Source: Archegozetes longisetosus (taxonomy: Eukaryota; Arthropoda; Arachnida; Sarcoptiformes; Trhypochthoniidae). Taken from it: a DNA stretch of 64,000 nucleotides. The DNA is taken from positions 8,391,855-8,455,854 of the forward strand of contig JAEMBT020000006.1 of NCBI GenBank assembly GCA_018873245.2, in the 5' to 3' direction. Under the pieces are notes generated by a model. It was not told the DNA's origin. It ran no database searches and saw only the letters and a program-made list of their open reading frames with translations. A program made the translations under genes and the position numbers. Below, in pieces: positions 23,662 through 38,600 of the stretch. Within the stretch, counting starts at the first letter, position 1, and every line of letters starts with the position of its first letter.

Positions 23662-26600
23662 ATGAAGTGCTTTGGAATTGGAGAGAAACGCCGCAATTAT
23701 CATTGCAAAATAGTTTTACTCGACCAAACTGAACTCATACAAGAAATTCAGGTAATTTTTGCTAACTTCATTTTAAGTCATCTTTCTGCTCAATTTGTTA
23801 CTACAAACTTAACAAATAACTTGGTCTTTGCTTCATCAAACCCTCTAAATTATAAAGTTTCACTTTTTATTTCTCAAATGAAAAAATGAAAACATTGAGT
23901 TTGGTGAAAAATTCGAGCTAAAATTTGAGCTACTCTGAAAGAGCTGCATAGGAATTGAATGTTTAATCCATTAAAGAGATTTAATAAGATGAAAGTGCTT
24001 CAAAATACTCATGTGACTCTAAATGATCACGAATAAGAAACGATTAAACTATTTTTATTAGCATAACAGCGAAATTTCATGACTAATCGATTCTTAAATA
24101 CATAACTATCTGAATGTTTGAAATGAGCTGAAATATTTTAGTTAAAAGATTGAAGTGTTTAGCATGAGTTAATAAATAAATAGAATGAGCACGATTAGGG
24201 TAATATAGCTTTGGTTTAAATAAAAACAACTAATTACTATATGCTTTCTGATAATTATTCAATCGTATGAACAAATAAACCACATAATTAATTTTTCAGA
24301 TACATCTTATTGTGATTTTAACTAAAAACATATGTCAACATCGTTTTCAAGTTCATCTAGCATGACTTAGTTGTTTTTGTTCAAACTCTCTAATAAACCA
24401 AATAATTTTGACACTCTACTGATTACGTAACTAACTAGATTTTTATTTAAATTTCTATCTCTATTTGATAGCTCATTAATCGGTTACTGTACTTGTTTTC
24501 TTAAAATATTAAAATATCTAAATATTTATGATGATATGTTGAGAAAATTTTAAACAAAACAAATAGATATTATTTGCTAAATATAACGAATTGTTGCGAA
24601 CAAAGCTAAGGAAAATTTGTTGTTTCAATTTAAATAATCTATGAGTTCTACTATTTTATAGTGAAAGCCAATATGTTTTTATGTTGTGTATACTATTTTG
24701 AATAGAAAAACTAGTTGTAAAAAGTTCAAGTTGCGTTCAATACGATATACTAATAATGCACTGCAGGTATATTAGTATCATAGCATTCGAGTTATTATTT
24801 ACGAAACTACACTGTCTGCCAAACTTTATGCTGCATATAAAAACTTTTCTCTCAACATATCATTAGGGAGATAAGGATTTTTCGGTATTTACAGATTTAT
24901 ATTGCTTTCCACAACCTGATGGAAGAAAGAATAAGAGATAATGTGCGCAATTTTATTATACCATTCATTCTGTATAATCGAGTGTTTGAGGCTATTTTGG
25001 AATTATAAAACGCAAATATATAATGCATCGAACACTTAAAAGTTATTATTTATTTTAGAAGATGTTGGACAAAACTTTCTTAACAATACCGGTATATTTG
25101 AAACGAAGTCTGCTCTTTATCTTTGATCAAACTGTCTCGTGCTTTAACATATTAGTTAAGAATTGAGAAACTTTCACAACTTGTGTGTTCTTTTATATCC
25201 GGAGTTTACAGTTCTGAAGCAATAGTTCAAATAAAAACAATAAATTTTCCAAATGTCGAACAATAAATTTAGATAAACTTGTTGCTCTGTCAAATATCGG
25301 AAGAATCGAAACGAGATAATTAAAGCTTGACAAGAATTAAGTAGAGCTAAAAATAATAGAGAAGCATTCAAATAATTAGAGAAGAAGAAGTAGTTGAAAA
25401 ATATAGTGTTATGTGAGAATATTGAGAACTGATAGTTAGTGTTCTGTGGAGAATGTGAAAGACACACATTATTGTTGATCGCCTGATTGCACGCATCATT
25501 CCTAGATTGACCTTCTCTTCTATCCACAAACTATTCTTAATGTTGCTGAGAGTCGCTTTGATGAGGTCTGTGGCATTATAGGCGGTAATGACAACTCTGT
25601 GAAATGTTTTTTATGCTAGTGCTGAAGAAAATTGCTTTGATTCATGAGTACTCACGAATATTATTTCCTCTAGTAAACTGTACAATCTTTATACACAATC
25701 AGCTATGATTCTAGCTTCTATTCTAGCTCCTAATGACTCGACTGTCCCGTCTTTTCTACGAGAATCCCTCTCAATCCACTTTTCTATTACTTTTCTATTA
25801 TTTCACTCCAATTCTTTCATAACTACCAAAACAAGTGGTCAATCAAATCAATTTTAGACTTGAATTATAGGGCATCTGTGTCTAAGTGTCGAGTCTATGC
25901 TATCGCCATGTTTTGCACAGTTTTAATAAAAAGTTATTATATAATCTAGTGGCAAGAATTTATTAGTTGCCTTCAGCCATAAAGCATTAACTGAGTGAAA
26001 GGCTTTCCATTTGATTAGCATTTTTTTAGCACTTCTATCTAATTCGCTTCAGCCCATAAGAAATAAATCCCTATACAATCTAACAAATTCTAGTTTTAAA
26101 TCAACCACTGCACTCAAATGATTCGTTTTTGCACGCATTTCAAACCAAATAAAAAATCTTTAGAGAGATTAGAAGCCAGTAAAGTCTAGGTATAGAAATT
26201 AAGGTGTTCTGTGAGGTTCATGACTCGACAAATTTAAGGATTTACAGGTAAAACCGGAGTATTGAACATGTTGAATAAAACTACATTAGCATATGCTTAA
26301 TTAATTCATACTTTCACCACTGTTTTCAACATTAAAAACTCATATTTTCTCAATTGAGTACTTGTTTTACATTCGATTCAGTTGTTGTTTTACACTAACT
26401 ACAGTGTCCTTTCTTCATGTTAAATCAAGCGCTTATACTTGCGAGAAAATCCTAAAACAACTTCAAACTAATCGAAGTACGATTTTGAGAAAAATTCACT
26501 TCAAGTTTAGGTAATACTGTGTCGAGGAACGTAGCCTGTAGCTATTTAAAACTTTAACGACTTTAGTAACAGCTATTCGTCAGAATATTGTTGTGGTTTA

Positions 26601-29600
26601 TTATATAAGGTATTGGGATATATTGCAAATTGAAAGTATATATTTGCGAGCGCATTATCTTAAGTCTAGTATCATCTTGGAGAACCAGAACATCTAAGTA
26701 TTAAAGGCATTACCACACCCTCATCGAAACAGGTAGTTACCGAATGTTTTCACTGACCCTTAGGCTTTCTGGGGTCACACATGATAATTGAAGTTATACT
26801 TTTATAAACAACGTTGTTTGCGCGCACAGCTCTTTGCAACAAATTCCTAAGAGAGCAATCACTGAGCAAAAGCAATCAAAGTTGTCGTTAAGTTTCTCAG
26901 TTCTTCGAATTTTAACTTTTAAGCTGGCCTTTAGTGCATTACTCACCACAGGTATCTTCAATACTATTATAGTGATTTTTAGGTATCTCCCAGTACTTTT
27001 ATAGCCATTTTTAAAAACTCGCTTTTTAACACTCTTTAGACAAAGTAATACACAATGAGCAAACTTCTGACTAGTATGTGATATCTGTCAATTTTGGCTC
27101 TTAGAAAGTCGATCCGCTTAATTGGAACCAAGTTCTTTTACAATTACTTCATGTGTTTCGTGCTTACGTTGGTCGACTTGTGCCCAAGTTTTTTCATTGC
27201 GCCTGAGTTTTTCATCTTCTACATGCTGCCTTTCTTTTATTGAGCTTCATAAGATTATTTTCTAAACCACTTTTGTCCAGCTACGCCGTTCATGGTTATA
27301 GCTTGAGATAAATCTTACGTTTGCCGGTCATAGACATATTCATATAATAAAGTTCGAATCAATCATTCCTGTAATCCTATTGACAAAATCCTTAAAAGCA
27401 ATAGAATATTTAGTTGAAGCTGTCATTCATTCATTTATTCGCCTAGAGTATTTATATGAGACTTCGTACACTTAACAGTGCACAAATATTATAAAAATAT
27501 ATCAAATCTTCAAATATGATATAAATATTTAATATGAAAATATCAAGTTTTGTCTTCGAATCTATAATTATATCTCAATGAGCTTAAAGTATTGAATGCA
27601 AAATGTTCAGCATTTAGACGGTATTTCTAAAGAAAGATGAATTGACACGCACAGGAAGAGTTTTCTTTAAAAGACCCCGAAAACAAAGAGAGAGCTAATT
27701 GCAAAATGATTATAAGTTGTGTTTCCTAGACTATTACTTTTGTGTCTAAGAATCCCATAATCGACACATTCACTACAAATGCCTCTATATTATTATAATT
27801 GAACTAATTATCAATTTCGTTATAGCTTTGAGACTTTTGACAAAGCCATGAGAATCCATGTATACAACTATTTTTCTCTCATTTGTGCTCATTCAACTTT
27901 TCGTGTTTATTTACTTTTTCACTTTTATCTCTTTGATCAAACTTTCAGTTAGATCTGCCAAATTTGATTCAATCAAACTTGTCCAATAAATTGATTGAGG
28001 TAAAAAATCAGAAATTCATCAAATTGCGATAATCTTGAGTTTATAGACCAAAAGATGATGCTAAAACTTGAAATTTACCAATAAATCATTTTCGAGTCAT
28101 CAAATGAAAGATCCATACTAAATGAAAAGTTTTTATCAATATTTCAGTCATTTTTATTACTTGTGAAGCCTAACTCAAAACTAAAAGTGCTTCAAGTTAT
28201 CATCCAATCTCTTCACTTAAACGAAGGATTTGAGATATAATTCGGAAAATTATTTTGAAAGTTTTGAAAGACAAATAATAAATAATAGTAAAAATTGAAA
28301 AATTGCTTAGGATTTGGAGCAATTTAGGAGAACGATAAAAAATCGAGTTAACTCTAATTTATGCGCCGATTTAATTGGTTTGAAACACTTTGAATTTTTC
28401 ACTTAAAGCTGTCCATATATGAAATATAACAATCGATTCAGATCCAATTTTTTGTCTCTACTCATAAATAATGAGAAAAAGTGGGCAGAAACTAATGCAG
28501 CCTTGAAATTAGTTGAAAATATCTCATTAGTTATATAATCAGTTGCAAACTAATAATTCAAATGGAAAGCGAAGAGTTGAAAATTAGAAAACAATAAGTT
28601 GAAATGTAATATAGGATTTGGAGTGATATTGTGCACTATTTGTAATTGCAATAGGATTACATATAGCACTTTATAGCAGTGACCCAATCACATGTATAAC
28701 TCTGATCTGAAAACTAGAGCCAAACTAGAACTTAAAGTAAAGTGTATAATAACTAATAATTAAATTAATATATAATATTTAGGATGTGTCTCGAGGACAA
28801 GACGTATTGGATGTAGTGTTCAAGCACTTGAACCTATTGGAAACAGCGTACTTTGGTTTACGTTACATAGACGCAAAGGGACAACCGGTATTGTTTAACA
28901 CTGATCAAGCAATTAATTATACACTCAAACAATTAATCAATTGAGATGAAAGAAGTTCGCACAAATAAGATCTGATAAGAATTTTCTCACATTAGAATTG
29001 AATTCTCAGAATACTAGTCTGAATACTATTAAAAATATTACCGCTTTAATTAAATACCAGTTTCATCTGAAGAACAAAGAAGTGATTAGAAAGTTCTCAT
29101 GTCACAAACCACAATAACTATTAAGCAGACTTAAAGATTTTCACAAAAATATTCAGTACAAATCTTATAAATGAAGTTATAAGTCAGTTAATACAGCAAA
29201 TGCAATGCCAACAATACAATACAGTTAAATCTATCTCGCTTGAAAACTCAGTTAAATGGTTTTTAACAAAACAATAAAAACAAGCCTTGATTTTCTACAG
29301 ATTTAGTATAAATTTTAGTAAATTTATCAAGGTCTATTTTTTGAAAACATTTAACTACGTGTCACAGTCAGATAGGTTTGACTGAGTTTCATTTTCGAAA
29401 AGCTGATCGTTACATTTCACTGGTCTTTTGGAAACTTTTAATAAATTTATAAAACACTTTATTTTCAGTGTTGGTTGGATGCGAACAAGAATGTGACCAA
29501 GCAAATGAATGGTAAATATGTTTGTTTCTATTTCTGGAGGTTGAGGTCAATATGAGTTATGAGCTGAAAACTAAGTTTTAATCAAAAATTAATTGCAGCT

Positions 29601-32600
29601 TTGTTTGAGTAATACAATAACTGATTCCTTGACCTGAAAATGATTTACTTTTATGCAAATCTATATTATAAGATCTGTTTTGGGATTTGTTTTATCGAAA
29701 TGAAAATTAAATTAAATGAACTTATCATGGCTAAGCATTTTTGAAAACATAATATAAAAAGTATTGTAAAACAACATAAAAGTATTGTTACTGATGTTGG
29801 TTCAAATGACTTAAGACTTATGGCCTGAGGTGTTATCCCACAGCAATTATTCGGTTCCCATCAAACACAAGTCTGAAAGGACTGACTAATTACTAACTTA
29901 GTTGTACACAAGGTCTTCTAGGATCGTTATTTTGGCTGTTCCGCAATAATGCATTTGCACACTTGTTAGTATGTTTTTACTATTTTGTTGAAGTGTGTGA
30001 AAATGTTTTAAAATCAAATGTCATATTAAACATATAATTTATATAATGCTCGACTTTTGAATTTGCTACGAATCACTCACGAATTTAGCTGTGAGTGCCG
30101 ACTCCAAAAGTTTAAGTTCAATTAGTTGTTTATTAATAATGAAAATGATAACATTCTCAATTATATAATCACTGTTCATATCGAAAATAATACTTTTTCA
30201 GTTGCCCCTTAAGCCTCTATTAAGTTTGTTAAAAGCTTCAGAAGTTATACTAATTTAATTACTACAATAATTTGATTAGATATTAATCATGAAACCCTTG
30301 ATTTTTTATCTATTGTATACCCACTTACAAGCGTTACGAAACCCACTTGATTTGTGAGGTTTCAGTTACCTAACTCATTCACATTTGATTCAGAAAGCGA
30401 TTTGATTTTGACTAAATAGTCGATAATCAATATGATTGATAAACATTATAAAAGGATATTTGGAATAATGAATAGTCGTGTTTGTGATATGTCCTCAATC
30501 GTAAGAAAGGCCCGATATTCAATGAGGTCACGCTTCTTATTTCGTTCAACTCTTTCATTTTGCTTTTACTGATTGACCGAAAAAACTTTCAATATAAACA
30601 CTCTGATCATCAATAGCTTCGTATTATTGAAAATAAATTCACCAAAACCAGAACTTCACACCGTTTGTCCCAATTTAGTATTGATTATTGCATAATTGAT
30701 CTTCAATTAGGAGAGTTCGTAAGATAGTTCGTAAGCCTTAATTCAAAATCTAAATTTTAGTGCGAAGGCATTCATCAAAATTGAGTGTAAATTATTCATA
30801 CTCCTATGACAGGCAGTAAATTTTCAAATTTTCAAATACTCTACCCCAATGAAGATTTGAAAATTGAGTAGAATAAATGTATAATATATTGTAGGGTAGA
30901 ATCAAAATGAATAGATTGATTTTATCCTGAATAATGTTGGGCAAATTTTGCCCTTTTATCTCTTTTGTGCGAACACTTAATGCATTGGTGACTACAAAAA
31001 TGATTCAATGCTTACATCTGGGAAAATGTAAAAATTTCAAAATCTTAATGTAGTTTTGTAAAATGTTATTCTAATTTTTAAAATCCACAAGTCAATCTCT
31101 AAAAGCACTTGATTGTAATTGTTAGGAAAAATAGCTTGAAACGATCGTTTGAACATTAAAACATCTCTGACGTTAAATAACAATAAAACCTAAATATTAA
31201 TAGGCTTTTACTGAATTTTGTAAATGATTTTTTAAAATTTACACGATTCCATTAAAAATTAATTTAATATTGTTTTAAATGATAGTTGAGGTAATTTACC
31301 TGCATATACAGCAGCTGCTCTTCACTATAATCATATTGTTTTCCCACAAACATAAAATCCTACGTTATTTATAATTTATTGTTTTGTACAACTTATTATT
31401 CATTGTACCATAATATGAAAGCTTACTTTAGCGTCAATTTTCTTCTCAATTAAAAACCACATGCATTTTGCTTTTCAAGGTATCTTCAATTTAAAAAGTT
31501 CCCAAATCTTGATTGTAAAACTGATTTTTAAAGCTCAATTTGAATGTTTAGCGTTACTTTTGAACACTTCGCCAATCAAGCTGATAATGTTTTGGATTTT
31601 TGATGATTATCTTGTAAGAGTCTGATCAATTTTGGAGATAGTTTTGACAAACAAAACTGTTTAAAGATATTTAAAGATATTGTACAAGTTAATATTAAGT
31701 CATTTTGAACAGGGCGAAGGTTTTTATGAAAACATTACTCAACAATAAAAAGGGTTGATTAAAATGAATTAAATTTATCTGGAATTTGATTACAATAGTT
31801 TTGAAATAATTGTTTCGTAAATCATTTTCATAAGGATAAACTGAAATTAATACTTTGATTAAACTTATTTTGATGCCCTATTGCCAAATGCAATATAGCC
31901 TTGATTTGCACTTGGTTCTAAACATTTAATTAAATTGAATTAACCATATTTTTTCTTCATTCAGATGTCAATCCAATTACTTTGTACTTTAACGTTAAGT
32001 TTTACGCCTCAGATCCGTGCAAACTGCTGGAGGAAATAACCAGGTAATGCTTCAAACCAATTTAAGTGCAAGTTCAGTATGAGTTTAGTCTGAGTTTAGT
32101 GTGAGTTGAATGTGAGGTGAATATGAGCTGAATGCAAGTTAAATGCAAGCTAAATACAAGTCTAATTCAAGTGAAATGCAAATTATCATACTTTCAATGT
32201 TTTTCAATGCAATTTATTGAGAATAACTATTTGATTTATTCAAATAGTCATACTTAGTCCTTTGTATTCAACTGATATCCTATTTTCTAAGATCATTAAT
32301 GACACTAACAAACAATATGTTTGTCCTTACATTGAGCTGGCGAGAAGAAATAGGATAATTTGTTTGACTAATAATTAGTATTAAAGCGTCAGATGGAAAA
32401 GGATTCAGAAATCTTATTGTTAGCTTTTACAGCAAGTTTGTAAGTTGGACAAGTTCAAGTGAAAAGTTTGTACCAAAAAAGTTTTATTTCTTTTTTCAAC
32501 TATTGCGAGCTATACCCCAAGTGGCACATTATTGTTATGTAGTTTTAGGTCAATTATCAACATTGTTTTGATATGAAGTAACGCACCCTTTTTGCCCCAA

Positions 32601-35600
32601 ACCTTAAAATAATTTGTATTTTTTCTATTCAATTAATAGTTCTATTTTAATGATTCAACTCATGAGTTATCGCGCAACAAGTTTATCAATGGGTTTCTAA
32701 CCATTATTTATATAAGAAAAGTATAAAATATTACAAAACAGACGAGAAACAATGAGCCTCAGAATAAAAAGGCTCGTCTTGTGTTATGACTACAGGATAT
32801 GGCAAATTTTCTAAACGTTCAAAAAGTTTTATATATATACCAAAACTGCTTCACTTCAACCATTTGTTTGAATTTTTGTTTAATTATTATACGTTGTCAT
32901 AATAATTAGTAAATAAAAAATCTATTCAAGGATAAGATTAATTAAATGTGTAGAATTGCCGATCCATATGCAAGTTTTTAATAAAGTATGCACTCAATTA
33001 AATCAATGATAAATTGAAACATCAAATAAGAAATAAGTACACAGAAAGCCATAATTTATGTGAAAAGCAAACGTTTTGGTGCACGATTTATGTGATGTGT
33101 AAGACACAAAATAAATATTATGCCATGAAAATTAAATTAAGCTAAAAATAACGTTTCAAACCATAACGTTTAAGGCTAATCTTAAGTAATGATTAAATAC
33201 ATTTTGAATAAATTTTTAATAACTTCTATCCATAATCTGTATTATTTAACCAGATCGTGGGCCCCAAATCGTGAATTTACAAATCAAGTACAATATACTT
33301 CAGGTGCCTTTTCTTCATTGCTGTCCTCTCCTGTGTTGCTTTTAGTTGGATCAGTACTGTAAAGTTCCATCTCCTATGTTAACTCTATGACAAATAGCAC
33401 TTTATAGCATTCAACTCACCATAAGTTTACAGCATATTTCTTACTTTAAATTCAAGTCTATTTAACAGAATTATGTATCGATGCGCGCAATTATGGTTAT
33501 GAAGCAGATTAAAATGAGATATTTTGTAAAATGCATGTCACGGGATGCAAAGATAATGAGTTAAATCTGCTTACATTTCATATCTGATCGAATATATTTT
33601 TAATTACAATATAATAAGACATTAAAATTGTTTAGTTTTTTGGTTCAAGTAACAAAATGAATAATAATTTTATGAGTTGAAAATTATGAAACACTGCTTT
33701 ACCGCTACTTTTAATATAGTCATATAATTTACAAAACACGTCTAAGATATACTCATTACCTAAAACTCGGGCATTGCATTTGTTTGGCTGTCAATTAGAA
33801 GATATTTTTGAACTTTTAGCATTCATAATTTGTTGAATGATCTGAGGGTAAATTTGGGATCAAAATTCAAAGTAACTCTTAATTAACCTGATAAGTCAAT
33901 TGCCACAAATACAAGCTTCAATCATGTTCAGTACCAGCTGATGAGCTCTCTCTTGAAAAATGAGTGTAAATGGACTTTATTTAGATAAAATAACTTATAT
34001 TTAGCATCGTTTAAATTAAGAACTCATAAGAGCATAATAAATATTAACCGACATTTAAAGGTAGAGAAATGAGCAGAACAAATTAGTCTCTAATTCATAC
34101 TTTACAGTTTTTATGAGTTCTCTAATCTTACTGTCATACTCTCTCATAGTAGTTCTCAATGTATTCCATTCAGAGTAAAAAGTTTCACTCTACTTCACTA
34201 TTAATATTTTAATCATTTTTTCAGAAGCTTATGCTAGTACTTTCCTAATCTTGAGCAGTGCCGTAGTCAGAAAGTTGAGTTTAATGGGACAATAATTTCA
34301 TTAAAATAACATTAAATTTTAGTTAAAAATGAGACATTTTCATTGTTTACCGAATTTATAAATCAGTTACTGCAGAGTAAACTTAATTTCCAGATAAATT
34401 TTGAAGCTTTCTCGATAGACACCTTGATTTTGAATGTTGAAAAATATTTAGCTAGTTCCGGGTCCCTTTGCCTGATAGTTAGCTAAAGCAGTGATCTTAA
34501 GTAGTGGTATGCATTGTGTTTATCACAGTTTAAATAATGACGTAATTAACAAAGACAATCACATTCTAATTGTCTCAATTTAAGTGAATTACATAATTGA
34601 TGTTGCATATAGTAACAGCAAGACAGTGGTGTAACAAAATTACTTAAATTAAGTAATTTTACCAAATGCATTCGTTAGTTTCGGTCTAAGATTTGATCAA
34701 TCCTTACAAACACAATACCAGATGTTGGTGAGAATTTATCTAGTTTTTTCTTCTCAACATCATATTATTTCTTTAATACATCAGACCAATTGAAGTATCT
34801 TAAAATTGAAGTCAAGGATTGTTAATGGATCGATGTGAGATTATGATTTCTTAGAACTTGAATTAGTTGAAAGAATAAATTGGAAGAATACTAAGAAAAT
34901 AGTTGTGCTGATAAAACATCTAGTATAATAATGATAGAGGGGGTGAACATTTGTTTGGCAAAATAATATGCATCTATAAAATTACAGCATATCCTGAAGT
35001 GAGTTATTTTTCTAACTAATAATTGTCTCGCCACTCCTTTAAATGATAACATGAATTGCACAATAAGGCTCTGAAATAGTGGTAACGTTTCTTGTTAAAC
35101 ACTATGGCATATCTATAGAATGTAATAAAGCAAAACCAATTAAATTGGCAACTATTCCTATTAAAACATGCTATTTTCATTAACTTTGCCCTCAGGTTTG
35201 CTTAGTTATTCATATCTGATTGTTGTGTTTGAAAGCGTATGGAATCGTAAATATGATAATCATATTAATGAGCTATGTCAGAAAATTTTCATATCTATCC
35301 TCAATCTAATTTTCAATCCATACACAGGTATAACAGTCTATTAACTCTTCCAAATTGTCATTTATTCTCTTCTTTTCAAGTTATGTTCTCCAGAAAAGCA
35401 ATGAAAATAAGCTTGTTATCAATTTTGATATTAAATATGTGCACATATTTAACGCCTAATTTATATGATTACCATAAGTGAATCTCTTATAATAACACAT
35501 TTAGATTTTCATAATTACTAAGTCTTAGAAAAAATTGAATGCAATCGTTTAAATATAATCAAAAGCAATGATTATGTTTTAGCTTGTGATCTGAATATTA

Positions 35601-38600
35601 AATCAATTTGATTTACTAAACCCTTTTTGCTATAAATATTAAGAATTAAAAGCAATATATTTAAAACAAACTTTCCTATTGTTTTTCCAGTATTTTTTCA
35701 AAAGTAAATAGTATAATAAAATAAAAATAATGAGATTCATGCGCGTATGTCAAACAATGCAGTTATCTTTGATTACACATCTATAAAGTAACAAAGCGAT
35801 GATAATCAACTTGAACAATGTTTGGTTTCTAAATATGCGAATACTTATCATTAAAAGAGTTGGTTTAATAAAACCAAGAGTGTTGTAGCAGAAGTACTAA
35901 GCTTGATCAAACTATTTCAACGATTACGATTAGATGCCTAAATTAGTTATAAGTCGTTAGAGTTGTTTTTGAAAAATTAACTTTTAATTAAGTCATTTAA
36001 TTGTAGATTGTTTATTCTCCAAAAAACGCTTTCATTGGTCAATTAGAGATAATTTGAAGAAAGAAAGAAGTTACTTGAACACATTTTTAGACCAAATCAA
36101 GTGTTAAATTGAAGCATAAAAAAAGTTAATATCGAAATTGAAGCCTCACAATATAAGATATAACTTTGATCTCGAACTTATCTTTTCTATCGTTGGCGTA
36201 TTGATTAAACAAATTCATAATTATTATTTCGAACACATTAGTGGTGAAAATATCACATTACAAGTTATTTAAAAATTAATTAAATTGTTATCTATTAGAT
36301 TATGCTTATTAATTATTTGATTGAATTGCAGGTCAAACTCGAGCAGCAGCGCAATTATTTGAGTTTTGATTAGCTGAAGGAAAACTTTAATCGTTCATAT
36401 CGTAATAAATATCTAAAAACCTAGATTATGAATTTTTTTATGAAATTTTTTTATGAATTTTGATTATGAAATATTTTTTTATCGCCACATAAAATCATAA
36501 TTTCGGCATTAATGCCTTCAAAAAATGAATATAAATCTAATGATCAAAATTACTTGAGCTATTTTTGCTGTTATTTCCGCAGTAAAAGTGTTGAATTTTA
36601 GAGCAGTTTTCTAGTTCAAATTAAGAGATAAAATATTTACTGCTGTGATTAACAATTTGAAAACTGCAATCAATTACCCTCGACTGAAAGTCATAAAAGT
36701 TAAATCTTAAATGGAATAGACGTAAAATGATAACTTAATTCTGTATTAGGTAATAACTTTTAAAGCCTACTCACGCCAAATAATCTCGCCAATTATGTTT
36801 CGTGAAGAAGTATGAGAAATTGCCACTCAAATCAATGAATAATGCTCACCTAAATCTATTGATTATTAATAATATAGAATGAAATGTGAATTTTGGTTCC
36901 TCATACTGTCAATTTTTGACTCGCAACAATCAATTCCAAAAAGATAATAGCAAATCACTGAGTATCACTTATTTGATCAGGTTTATGATTGATTTAATAT
37001 TAATAATTGAACTCCTTGTATGGAAAAGTATATGAATTGAGAGAATCGAGCTAGCTATTAGTCGAAGCGGTTTTGAACAGCTTGAAAAACGATTTTTGTT
37101 GTATTAATGTGCCATAAGTTAGATAGATTTGAATGAAACTTGTGTTATGATATAGAGATAATAATTGTATAATTGAAGAAAAAGCAATGGAAAAGATATT
37201 AAATAAATAAGTGAGAATAGATTGCATATTAGATTAATAGGTTACTCAGTAGTTTGACCCTAAACTGCATTATATAAATTGATAGTTATATTATTTGGAG
37301 ATATAAGACAAGGTTTCAATTGCTATAAGACTACGTTTAAATTGCTATTATTAATTTATTCTAATTTCAATTTTACAGATACCAGTTTTTCTTACAAGTC
37401 AAGCAAGATATACTCCAATCAAGACTACCTGTTTCTTTTGATCTGGCCGCTCAACTCTTAGCTTACGTGGTTCAATGTAAGTCAATTTACTTTCATAAAT
37501 TGCTGCCACACACCTCATTGTCAGCGTCAACTATTCAATTTGAACTATTCAAACTAACGCTTTAGCCCAAACTAAGACTCTTATTAATTATTAATTGTTC
37601 TTTTATCGATAAGGTGTCCGCAAAACCTGCACCCAAAGTTAACTTTACTTTTTTCTTAAAAGGTTTTGTCGATCTAATTGAGTTGGTTTGAAGTTGTGCC
37701 AAAATGATTTTTTGATTTTAATTGCTGCACAACAACCATAATGTGCGCAGCAAACCATTCGATCAGAACTTTTCAACAGACAACTACATTAAATTCGATA
37801 ATTGAGAATAGCTCTGAAAAGCTCCTATAAGTAGATCTATCCTTATATAAGCTTCAAAAGCCTATCCTTAAAATCTCATTCTGTCCATTGAAAGAATAGA
37901 AAAAAGTCTTAGGCTCAAATGAGAAAATGAGGAAATGAACAAATTGCAGACCACTACTGAATAGGCTTAATTTGATTTATTGACTTTCACTGTTTTGTTA
38001 CATTAGCTGAACTGGGAGATTATGACGCGAGACGTCATCAGGATGGCTACGTTTCGGAATTTAGGCTTCTACCAAATCAAACTGTCGAATTCGAAAATAA
38101 AGTGATGGAACTTCATAAAAAACTTGTGTAAGCTTCATGTCATTATCAGATTTGAATCTTGAAATATTCAGGTTTTTGCTCATTAACCAAAGGAAGTTAT
38201 AAAGATATAAATGTTATATTTAATATTTGATCTGTCATTACGTTAAATTTCCTATAACTATCTATCGATATACATCACATTCCTTAGCAATCACTGAAAT
38301 GATTTGAAGAATTGAAAAAAATGTACTAAAAATATTAGACTGTCAGGCAAATAGTTAAAAAGAACTAATTTGGGGTCTATTTATAATTTGCCTTTCCATT
38401 GAAAATAGCGGACAAGTGCCGGCAACTGCAGAAATGAACTTTCTCGATAGAGTAAAATGGCTTGACTTGTATGGCGCAGATTTACATCCAGTTCTGGTAA
38501 GTTAATTAGTATATTGTTTGATTTCTAATGAATTATTTATCGAATAACTCATTTGATTAGACGATTGCAGTGAATGACAAGAGAAACACTCCCTTTTTGA

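Noticed and set aside
27120..27260. Minus-strand open stretch encoding a K/E/Q-rich peptide inside EPB41L4A intron 1
   Set aside because: About 43 codons bounded by stops, with no family match and no splice context; most likely chance.
34253..34270. GCAGTGCCGTAGTCAG, and a similar inverted word near 44700, as hAT-type transposon ends
   Set aside because: No paired terminus or target-site duplication was found at either place.
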